The translations under genes and the position numbers were made by a program. Of a DNA stretch of 64,000 nt, positions 25,601 to 37,600 are shown piece after piece. Position 1 is the stretch's first letter. Each line of letters opens with the position of its first letter. The DNA comes from Apis mellifera (taxonomy: Eukaryota > Arthropoda > Insecta > Hymenoptera > Apidae): NCBI RefSeq assembly GCF_003254395.2, contig NC_037641.1, forward strand, positions 8,474,501-8,538,500, given 5' to 3'. The notes below the pieces were generated by a model that saw only the letters and a list, made by a program, of their open reading frames with translations, was not told the origin of the DNA and made no database searches.

Positions 25601-28600
25601 ATAAAAATAAGGAAGAGGAGGAATTGATAAAAATAAGGAGATGGAGGAATTGATAAAAATAAGGAGATGGAGGAATTGATAAAAATAAGGAGATGGAGGA
25701 ATTGATAAAAATAACGAAGAGGAGGAATTGATAAAAATAAGGAAGAGGAGGAATTGATAAATTTGGAGAGGGGGAATAATTAAATTGTAGATTATCTAAT
25801 CGCTGACAATCTGAAGGTTTCTGTAAATTTTCGGGGAATCTCTTAAGGGAATGTTTGTATCAAGAACATAGGATGATAATAATTATATGAATTTTAACAT
25901 ACATCGCGATTAATAAGGAAGAGGTGGAATTAATAAAAATAAGGAAGAGGAGAAATTGATAAAAATAAGGAGATAGAGGAATTGATAAAAATAAGGAAGA
26001 GGAGGAATTGATAAATTTGGGGAGGAGGAGGAATTGATAAAAATAAGGAGATGGAGGAATTGATAAATTTTGAATGGAAAAGAAAAATTTATAAAAGGAG
26101 GAGGCGGAATTGATAAAAATAAGAAGAAGGTGGAATTGATTTCAAGGAATTAAGTACCGTAGCCGAACATTTCTCGTTTCAACATTAATCAAGTGTAAAA
26201 ATATATTACGACTGTATCGCGTTGGAACTACGAATTGATATTTTACCTAATAGAATAGAAATTTTTCGGAGACACGGAGCGAAGGAAGGGAAAGAAAAGA
26301 AAAGGGAAAAAAAGAAAAGAAAACAAAATTAAGAATAAAACTTTGAGGATGAGGCGGAATTGATAAAAATAAGGAGGTAGAGAAATTGATAAATTTGAGG
26401 AGGGGGAATAATTAAATTGTAGATTACCTAATCGCTGACAATCTGAAGGTTTCTGTAAATTTTCGGGGAATCTCTTAAGGGAATGTTTGTATCAAGAACA
26501 TAGGATGATAATAATTATATGAATTTTAACATACATCGCGATTTAATAAGGAGGAGGTGGAATTAATAAAAATAAGGAAGAGGAGGAATTGATAAAAATA
26601 AGGAGATGGAGGAATTGATAAAAATAAGGAAGAGGAGGAATTGATAAAAATAAGGAGGAGGAGGAATTGATAAATTTGAAGAAGAGGAGGAATTGATAAA
26701 AATAAGGAAGAGGAGGAATTGATAAAAATAAGGAGATGGAGGAATTGATAAAAATAAGGAAGAGGAGGAATTGATAAAAATAAAGAGGTGGAGGAATTGA
26801 TAAATTTTGAGTAGAAAAGAAATTGATAAAAGGAGAAGGCGAAATTGATAAAAATAAGAAGAAAGTGGAATTGATCTCGAGGAACCAAGTAACGTAGCCG
26901 AACATTTCTCGTTTCAACATTAATCGAATGTAAAAATATATTACGACTGTATCGCGTTGGAACCATGAATTGATATTTTACCTCATAGAATAAAAATTTT
27001 TCGGAGATTCGGAGCGAAGGAAGAGAAAGAAAAGAAAAGGAACAAAAAATGAAAAGAAAAGAAAAATAGGAATAAAACTTTGAGGAAAAAGAGGAATTAG
27101 TGAAAATAAAGAGGAGGCGGAATTGATAAAAATAAGGAGAAGATGAAATTGAACTCGAGGAACCAAGTACCGTAGCCAAACATTTCTCGTTTCAACATTA
27201 ATCGAGTGTAAAGGTATTTTACGATTATATCGCGTTAGAACCACGAATTAATTGATAGAATAAAAATTTGTCCGAGACGCGGAGCAAAGGAAGAAAAAAG
27301 AAAGAAAAGAAAAGGAAAAAAAGGAAAAGAAAAGAAAAATAAGAATAAAACTTTGAGGATGAGGCGAGGAATTGATAAAAATAAGGAGATGGAGGAGGAG
27401 GTAGAGGAATTGATAAATTTGAGGAGGGGGGTAATTAAATTGTAGATTATCTAATCGTTGACAATCTGAAGGTTTCTGTAAGTTTTCGGGGAATTTCTTA
27501 GGGGAATGTTTATATCAAGAACATAGGATGATAATTATATGAATTTTGTTAACATACATCGCGATTTAATAAGGAGGAGGTGGAATTAATAAAAATAAGG
27601 AAGAGGAGGAATTGATAAATTTGGGGAGGAGGAGGAATTGATAAAAATAAGGAGGAGGAGGAATTGATAAAAATAAGGAGATGGAGGAATTGATAAAAAT
27701 AAGGAAGAGGAGGAATTGATAAAAATAAGGAGATGGAGGAATTGATAAAAATAAGGAAGAGGAGGAATTGATAAAAATAAGGAGGAGGAGGAATTGATAA
27801 ATTTGAAGAAGAGGAGGAATTGATAAAAATAAAGAGATGGAGGAATTGATAAAAATAAGGAAGAGGAGGAATTGATAAATTTGGAGAGGAAGAGGAATTG
27901 ATAAAAATAAGGAAGAGGAAGAATTGATAAAAATAAGGAGATGGAGGAATTGATAAAAATAAAGAGGTGGAGGAATTGATAAATTTTGAGTAGAAAAGAA
28001 ATTGATAAAAGGAGAAGGCGAAATTGATAAAAATAAGAAGAAAGTGGAATTGATCTCGAGGAACCAAGTAACGTAGCCGAACATTTCTCGTTTCAACATT
28101 AATCGAATGTAAAAATATATTACGACTGTATCGTGTTGGAACCATGAATTGATATTTTACCTCATAGAATAAAAATTTTTCGGAGATTCGGAGCGAAGGA
28201 AGAGAAAGAAAAGAAAAGGAACAAAAAATGAAAAGAAAAGAAAAATAGGGGAATGTTTATATCAAGAACATAGGATGATAATAATTATATGAATTTTGTT
28301 AACATACATCGCGATTTAATAAGGAGGAGGTGGAATTAATAAAAATAAGGAAGAGGAGGAATTGATAAATTTGGGGAGGAGGAGGAATTGATAAATTTGG
28401 GGAGGAGGAGGAATTGATAAAAATAAGGAAGAGGAGGAATTGATAAAAATAAGGAGATGGAGGAATTGATAAAAATAAGGAGATGGAGGAATTGATAAAA
28501 ATAAGGAAGAGGAGGAATTGATAAAAATAAGGAGATGGAGGAATTGATAAAAATAAGGAAGAGGAAGAATTGATAAAAATAAGGAGGAGGAAGAATTGAT

Positions 28601-31600
28601 AGAAATAGGAAAGAGAGAATATGTGTGTGTGTGTGTGTGAGATGTAAGAAATGAAACAAACAATTTCGGAAATTCGACAGATCCAATCCAATCAAAGTCC
28701 AGAACCAAAAGGAAAAGATTATAGAGAAAAGAACAAATCGTAGAACAAATACCTAGAACAAATCGAATTTAATCTGCCTCATCCTGCTGGATGCAACGAA
28801 GAATCTAAAAGAGTACTTATCAGTAACTGACAAAACTAAAATAACAAGAGAGAAGCAGAAACAAAGGAAAAGGAATAAAGTAGAGTGCGAAACGGTGAAA
28901 AAGCAAGCGGATAAAGGAGCGCAAGTGTACAAGTGACAGAAATGGTCGGAGAACGAGAGCACGTGATGCACGTATGCGGGAGAACGAAAATTCGACTGTG
29001 CGCCACTGTGTATACGCTTCTCTGTACACGTATCTCTATACACACATCTATATGTGTACGTGTGTGTGTGTATGTGTGTTCGACCGTGCGTGGTCGGTGC
29101 TCACACGGGCCATGGATCACAGGGCTCACACTCTCTATCCTGCTAAACGGTAAACCGATCTGTGAACATTTCAGCAGTCAGCGATCTCCAAGGCTAATCC
29201 TCGAGTGAGTGGGGTTGATACATCGACTACCACCACCACCACCACCACCACCATCACCGACGGCCCTCGCCTTCACCACCATCAGCATCGCCATCAACGT
29301 TTCCGTGCCGTCGAGTTTAACCGATTGGAGGGGCCGAATTCGCGATTCGTGTGTCGTACCCGCGTGTACGACGCGCCCGTACACGTGTTACCACTCCAGA
29401 GAGATTCATATGAAGCCTCTATATGTGTGTATGTGTTTGCGCGTACGTATGTGTGTGTGAACAGAGTGTGAGTGAGCGTGGGTGTTGGTTGCGAAGGATA
29501 GAGAAAAAGGGAACCGATCCTTTGAACCTGTTTTCTGCCTTTTTGGAAAATACTGTGAATGTTCTGACATAGGGGAGGAGGGAGGGAACGGAAGATTGGA
29601 GGAAGATTGGAGGATTGGTGTGCGGTGTCTGAGAAGATATTGGATTTGTAACGAATAATTGAATTTCTTTTCGCATGAATTTAAGTAGTAAGAATCAATT
29701 ATTGACTCGTACTACTGTCTTCATTGAAATATATTGTGTATGGAAACAATATAATTTCAAATAATAATATATCGATGGTACTACGTATTTTGTATCCCAA
29801 TAAAGAAATTATAGCATTGCGTTTTCGCTTAAACCTCTGTCACGATTCACGCGTGAAGAATTTTCAATATTAACCGATTTTTCAATGGTAGTTTTTAAAG
29901 TAAAAAGTGTTGTTAAGCCCGATAGTGATTATTCTGAAACGAAATACGTGCTTAAAAGAACGAGTTAGATATCGCAAAAATGTCTTATCATAGTTACAAA
30001 AATTTTTTGTGTCATATTCATTCTTAATAGGGTATGATCTGTTGTCTCTTGCGGAAATCGTTGTCTGATTCACGATGCGACTAACTACGTATGTATGTTA
30101 TGCAGATTAACGGAGGAGGGTTAGCGCATGACATTTCACATATGTGTAAATGAGATGACCAACGATTAATGGACTGTTCAATAGGATTATGTGTCCAATA
30201 GAACTCTGTATAAGGGACTTGTACACGAAGATTCGTAGTCAGAGATAATTCAGAGATATTCGTATTAAATACAACTCGCATCTATTGCTCTCCCACCATC
30301 AAAATTATTCGATTCTTTAATCACTTTTTTCCCCACGATTCTCAATACAGATATGTTTATTCAACTCATTCCTTGCGCAATTAGCCATGATCCGAAATTT
30401 TTTAAAAACGTCTCAAATGTAACGTTTCCCAAAACTACACAAATACACATATATTCCTTTAACAACCCCTTAAAAATATAACTTCGAAATCATCGAAATT
30501 AAATCTTCACGTAATTAACCTCTTCAAAATTATAAAATCGAATATTACATTCATTTCTCTAAAAATTCAATCGCAACGACAACAAACTTGGAAACTTTTG
30601 CATAATTAGCCACGATCCAAACAACCCTAAAGAATCCTAAAGAAAGAAATTACATTCGCAAACGAATGTTTGGCGGTCCTTTCGAAAAAAAAAAAATCGC
30701 GATAGAGGCTTCCCATTTCGCGAGATGCATAAGCTCGCGGCCGTAATTCTCTCTGTTACGTGAACCGTGTCCATGAACGCGGTTCCTCCGAGCGTTAGTA
30801 TGACAGGTGACGATCAAAGCCCGGCTTAGCGCAACGACCCGTTCCGTCTACACACATCGCGCGTCCTACCGCAAGAGGGAGAGACCGTCCGTTCGCTGTC
30901 TTCCTCTTTCCACCCCCGCGGCGGCCCGCTTCGCACGCTCGCCATCCACGCTCGTCCTTGTCCCTCTTCCCGCGGGGACCCGCTTTACAGTTTACCGTTT
31001 ATGTGGATGGATTGATGCTGCCGGCCGCGTGTACGGCACGCCTCGCTTCGTTGCGTTACCAGCCGTCCACTCCCACGCAACCCCCTTCCAATCGTTCTCA
31101 CCCCTGTTCTATGGTTTTACCCCGCTTCTTCGTCGCCGGCCGTGGTCGACGCCAGCACGCGGTCGGTTCGCCGATCGGCCAGAGGAAACCTTGTTACCGC
31201 TCCATCATTTATAGCCGCCTTTTCTATTTCTATTTCTGGATATTCTGTGCTTCCTTTCGTAATTATGAAAGAACGATCGGTGAATGGTGATTAAATTGTA
31301 GCCTCGATTCTTCGTTATCCTTTTATATCTATGGGTATATTTGGTTTGATTTTCTTTTGATAAATGAAAGAATGATCGGTGAGTGATGATTAAATAGGTT
31401 TTTAGTCTCGATTCTTCGTTGAATTTTTATATCTATGGGTATTCGGTTTGGTTTTCCTTTGGTAAATGAAAGAATGATCAGTGAGTGATGATTAAATAGG
31501 TTTGTAGCTTCGATTCTTCGTTGTCCTTTTATATTTATAGGTATATTTGGTTTTCCTTTCGTTGATAAATGAAAGAACGGTGAGTGATGATTAAATAGAC

Positions 31601-34600
31601 TCGATTCTTCGTTGTATTTTTATATCTATGGATATTCCTTTGGTAAATGAAAGAATGATCGGTGAGTGATGATTAAATAGACTCGATTCTTCGTTATATT
31701 TTTATATCTATGGATATTCCTTTGATAAATGAAAGAATGATCGGTGAGTGATGATTAAATAGACTCGATTTTTCGTTATATTTTTATATCTATGGTTTAT
31801 TATTCGGTTTGGTTTTCCTTTCGTTGGATGATAATTATGAAAAAATGATCGTTAATTGTTTTAAAGAGATGGATTAATTATTGATTGTGTTAATAAGAGA
31901 ATTTAGTGTGAATGAAAAATACATAATTGTTGTAGACTCGATCTTTTATAATTATCTTTTTATATAAGTTTCGAGTTTTCCTCTTTCTCTCTGCCCGTCG
32001 ATGACTAGATAAGTTATTTTAACGAATTATCTACTAATCGAATAATCAAGATTACGAAATATTATTATACATGTATTCGAAGGAAACTTTATTCGAAATT
32101 TTAACTAATTAATTTGTCACACCAATTCCGTTTCTCTTGGTTTGATTCTCAACGCTTAATTATCAAATGTTAAAATCATTCTCGAAAATCTTATCCACGT
32201 ATCCTAGATTAATTGAAAAGGACGCAAGGAAAGTTTTCAATTAATAGCGCGAAAGGCCAAGTCTATGACTTGTTCGAGAACGAAATGAACGGACCCCTTT
32301 AGCCCTTTCTCGCCTCTTACGGGTCAACATCATTCCCAGTGTACACATACAAATCGAGGCAGCCGCTTGGATCTGCAAACTTTGCCTCGTTTCATGCCCA
32401 ATCGATCGTGGCTCGCAACTTCCAAGTTTAAATCTCTTTGTTTCCGTTCATAATTCGGAGCCACCCTTTCTGGAGGTTGGGAAAAGCACTCTGAACCGGA
32501 ATTAAACCGGCGCGTCCTGTGTTTGCCCCTTTCGCCGGTAGAAAATCGGGATTATTTCCGATACTTCGTTTCCAACGATAACTTTCCAACGTTCACGCTT
32601 CCCGCGTTTACGGGCAGAGGCTGGGAAATGATTGACTTCGACCCCTAAAATTCTCAACGCGAGCGAAGATTTCGCTCGAAACGTCACAGAATTTTCTCAC
32701 GGTAATCGCGAAGAAAGAAACATCTCATTTTTTCTCTCACGAATTTCAAACACTCCTTCCCAACTTCATCCGTTCGAATCGAAATCCAAAAAAAGAAATC
32801 TAAAGAAAGAAAAGAGAGAAGATGAAACTTGGATATGCAGGAATCGTTACTTGCAAATTCGAAGAAAGGAAGTCGAAGATTGGAAAAGGAGGAGCGGAAG
32901 AAGGAGGAGATCGGACGGGTCGCCGCGAAATCCTCTCTTTCCCTTTACAAGTTACAAATCCTCGGCGGTAAGCCGCTTGGTAATCTTCTGATATCGTTTA
33001 ACGCCATATTTCGCAAAATATACGCGGGCCCGGGCGAGGCGCGTCTCGTCGAAAAGGTAGGCAGAGGGCAGAGGGCAAGTGGCGGGCGGGGTAGGGATGA
33101 ATTTCCTGAGCGAAGGGTGCTGGTAGCACGGTGGTGGTGCGAGGGGTTAGAGAGATCTGTACCGGTTGTCAGGCGGCGGATGATTGCATGCCTGCGGCGG
33201 AGCTTCGCGAAGCACCGCATACATAATATATACCACTTACCGAGTGGTCACCTACGTTTTATGCGCGCCTCACAACGTTCCGTGACGTGATAAAAAAATA
33301 TATATGTGTGTGTATCTGCCCACGATAAAAAAAAATATTATATACTCGTAAAACGAAAATTGTAAGAGAAAATGGTAATAATATATCCCACACGATGTGT
33401 GTGGGATGCATATAGTGAAAATTATTCTTGTTCCAATATGAATTAAATCAAAAATAACTTGATTTTTTTCCAGTTATATTTAGAACGTATAGATGCTTTT
33501 TAAAAAAAGAACTGATTTTTATCCAAATAAGATAGAATTTCTTAAACAATTCTAGCAATTTTTTTCCAATTATTAATATCAATCCAATATTAATTACTTA
33601 TCGAAAGATCGTTTCCTAACCTGACAAAATCAACCTAATTGCGATTTTAAATCAGTGTTTCTTTTTTTCGCCTACTTCGACAACAATCAACCCTTTCATG
33701 CACACCCTTCTCGATTATCTGCTCGCATCGTCGTCAATTTCCGCGAAACTGGGAGCATCCAGAGGAAGGATGCCACTCGCGACGAGCACGAGTGTACTCG
33801 TTTTACGGGATGGATGATGATTGGAGGGAGAGGAGACAAACGAAAGAGGAAGAGAGAGAGAGAGAGAGAGACGCAAGAAGCGGAGGCTCACCTCACCCCG
33901 TGTGGAGTCTCCTTAACGTTAGGAAGCTCTGCCACTAATTGAATCTCCTCTCTTACTCGCGTCTGGAGCCTCAGCAACCGCTGGGAACCGGAGCACCCGT
34001 CCTGCATTAAACACCCCCGACACCCTGTCCACCCTCATCCCCATCGAGCTCGGTCTGGTCCGCCCCTGGCTGCCTTTCTCTTTCGATATGTACCTCTATC
34101 TCTCATCCGCCGCTCTTTGCCTTCCTTTGAATATGCTCTGCCTTTCTCTTTCTCTTCCTTTCCCTTCCTTTTTTTTTCCCTTATTTTCTCTCCCCGCGCC
34201 CTTCCTTCCTTCCTTCTTATTTAACAGCCTGCGACGGTTCTCGAAAAGGTATCTCGATCGAGATCTCTCCTTTCCTTCGAGATCGTTACTTGCTTGTCCT
34301 TTTTCTCTTTTTCATCTTCATTTTTTTCCATGCCTCGTCTCTGAGTTCTCGTAGTTTGAAAAAAATCTCGTTTGTTCCTCGATCGATTTAATGAGAATTG
34401 GGAAAGATTGAGAAATGGCGAAAGTGAAGACGTTGGCACGTTGGCAGTCACGTTGGACACAATGGAATCCCTCAGATAATAGATCGGTTGACGATGATAG
34501 ATCGATGCGAAAGTTTTCGTATCATTTTGTATCTCGAAAAGATGAACACGTATAGAATCTCACGTAACGAAGATTAGCGGAAGAGCGATTAATAGAACCT

Positions 34601-37600
34601 CGCAACCTCGAATAGAATTTATCGTTCGCCCGAATAGCAAGATGATGTATGATGTACGAATCGATATAAAGTATTAAAATTATGGTTGGAAGTGTTGAAA
34701 TTTCGATAACGATAACAATGGAAAATATTCCAGAGAAGGTAGAAGAATGCGGGATATTTTTAAAATTAAGAATAAAATTTTTGCACCACGAAGAATTAAT
34801 AGAATTTTACACGGGAATGCAAATCGTTTTACCAAAGATCTATTAATTACGCGCATAACCGTGACATCGTATTCAGTTGAAATATCAAACGAGGATTACA
34901 CAAAGTCGTGTACTTATCGATATGAAATCCGATTTACCCTGCCACGCGGAATATACCTTCCGAATCAATATCATACTCCGATACTTGGGAAGGGGGGGGG
35001 CACAATAGACGGATATAAAATATCGTATCCCCCGTGTATCCATCGTTAAAAGTATCATCGTTGTTAAATATCGTCATCGTCGTGTCAAAATTTCCTCCGC
35101 CAAAGTATGGAGCACTCTTGGAAACAGCGATACATACGGTCAAATAACATAACATTTACACGTAATACAAGAAGCGCGACAAAGTTTACAGCAAATAAAT
35201 GTTAATTACCGGTCCGACCTTTCATCGAGAGGACATAATGTAATGCAACATCGAGAGGAGATTACGCGTTTTCGATCGATTAATTAATTAAATGAAAATG
35301 GTCGGCAACGGTCCGTATATAGAATATATATATATACAAACTCGTTTCGTAAATTTTGCGGCGATATATATATATGTATTTCGTGTTGGAAGAGAAAATC
35401 GCGTTGGAAAGTAACGCGTCAAGTGAGAGATCATGGAAAAAGCGAAACGTGGTATGACGATGCGGAATAGTTATCGAGTCTCTCCGCATTTCGTTCCAGT
35501 TCCATTGAAGTCTCTCTCGTGTCGTCGATTAATAGAGATACGCGGCATGTTGCGCGAGAAATGCAATTTCGATCAAGTTTAATACCGGGTGAAAAATTCG
35601 AGTTGGAAAATAGGTCGAAACATCCCTGAGTTTGGTGCGGTGCAATTTTGGTCGTCGCTTATGCGAAAGTTGTCGAAACGTGTTCCAAGTTTTCCACGAT
35701 AACATCGTATCGATTTTCCGCGTATCGATTAATTAATTAATTAATCGAGTTAATTTTTAGGCGAGACGTAAGAATTTTCGGTGAAGGACGAGCGTAAGAT
35801 TGTTTCGAATAATTATTCAATTTATAATTCTGCACTTTGAAATGATATAAATTTTACAGAAATTTAATTGAAATAGCTGGTTAATAAATTTTGATACGCT
35901 TGATTTGTAGGATATATCCATTGACGAACCAGTTTGTAAAACCAACGACAAACAGACGATTCACGGCCATGATTGCTGTTTTACTAGGCCCTGTGACTAC
36001 CGTTTGCTTAGGAGGGTTTGTCTGACCAATAGCCACTAAAGTCACTGTCTTTGCTGGGCATTCGTGGCTCGCGTGAAACCACAAATTGCGACGAAAGAAA
36101 TAACTAACTCGTCGAAAGACGAAGCCAAGAATTTCATTCTCGAATATAGCAAAAATGATATAATAATTTAAAAAAAAAAAAAAAAAAGAAAACTTTAGCT
36201 GCAACTTCTACTTCATTCTCTACTCAAATCCACCACAAAATGATAGCACATACTGTAATTTAAATTAAAAAAAGTGTTATTAGTCATTGGAAATGACAAA
36301 TGACAAATACTCGATTTATTTTATGTATAAAATGATAACCAATTTATTTCGTACATTCTTTTTTTTTTTTTTTTTTTTTACATCGATTGAATGTTAAACA
36401 CACATATGTATCATAAAACGAAAGATAAACGTGCAATCATTTTGTCATGAATCGTAATATAAATTTGAAAATAAGCAATTCTACTCGTATACATCGATTA
36501 TAGTACAGACAAAAGAAATAGACTATCCAAATTCTACTATCATTTATTTTTCCTATCCATATTCCATTGGATATATATATATCATTTAAATTATAATAAA
36601 TATTAATAAGATCAAATAAATATCTTATAAATTCATTTATTCGAAAAATTAATTCTGCACTCCATCATCTTTTTTTACAATTTCACATTAAAAAAAATAC
36701 TATAATTTTCAACCAGATTTCGTTACATTAAACTCACAACAAATTATATTATTATAAACAACAATTGTTCCTCACAAAAAGATCCAACGAATACATTGAA
36801 GATGATTAATTAATTAATTTTCTCTTTCTTCTAATTAAAAACTTTTTCTATTTTACTTCGAACCACTTCTCATTACGAAACTATATATGCTCAAAATCTT
36901 CAGAATAATAATTCTTAATAATTCTCGCATTAACAAGTTCAAATTATTCGCCAAGAAAATCTCCAAGTTAATTGAATTAAAAAAATCGTCAGAATGTAAA
37001 GCAGTGATTACAAGCCTATTTCTTTCGTCTCTACTATATAGCTAAGAAGAGGTGTAGAGTCCGCGGAGAAAACGGAGGCAGCCTGCTCTGCCGGTGGGAG
37101 CTGTTCGAGGCCCTCCTCTTCACATGAAAACGCGCCATTAGACCGGTCCCCTTGCTCCTATGATATCGTGGTATTCTTTCCTCTCGCGGAATCACACCTA
37201 CGATACTTTTTTCTATAGGAGACGTGTCTCACGATTCTATGTTAAACATATACATATAGAGAGAGAAAGAGAGAAAGAGAGAGAATAAAAACATTTCCAC
37301 ACCGGACTCTTACCGTCTCTGTTCATATTGGCCTCGAAACACTTGGCGAGTCTGCATGCACGGCATTGGTTCCTGTGGGTCTTGTCGATGGGACAGCGCC
37401 CTTTCATGGCACCCTGCACCTTGCAGATGTACCTTCGATTGCTGTGTATGCTCCTCTTGAAGAATCCTGAACAACCTGGACAACATATAAAAATTTCGAC
37501 CTTGTTTTAATCATCGATTTCGAGTTAAAGGAGAATCGAACGATAAATTTTCTCTTCAATTTAAAAATTAGATAGTCTTAAAAATTATATCGTAGTTTTA

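Noticed and set aside
26526..28708. Long minus-strand open frames (125-217 codons) rich in Phe, Ser, Leu, Ile
   Set aside because: They are translations of the 26-bp minisatellite, open in several frames at once, without splice support or domain.
30807..31290. Plus-strand frames of 135 and 110 codons
   Set aside because: Two frames are open together in a GC-rich patch and their Arg/Pro/Ser composition shows no domain.
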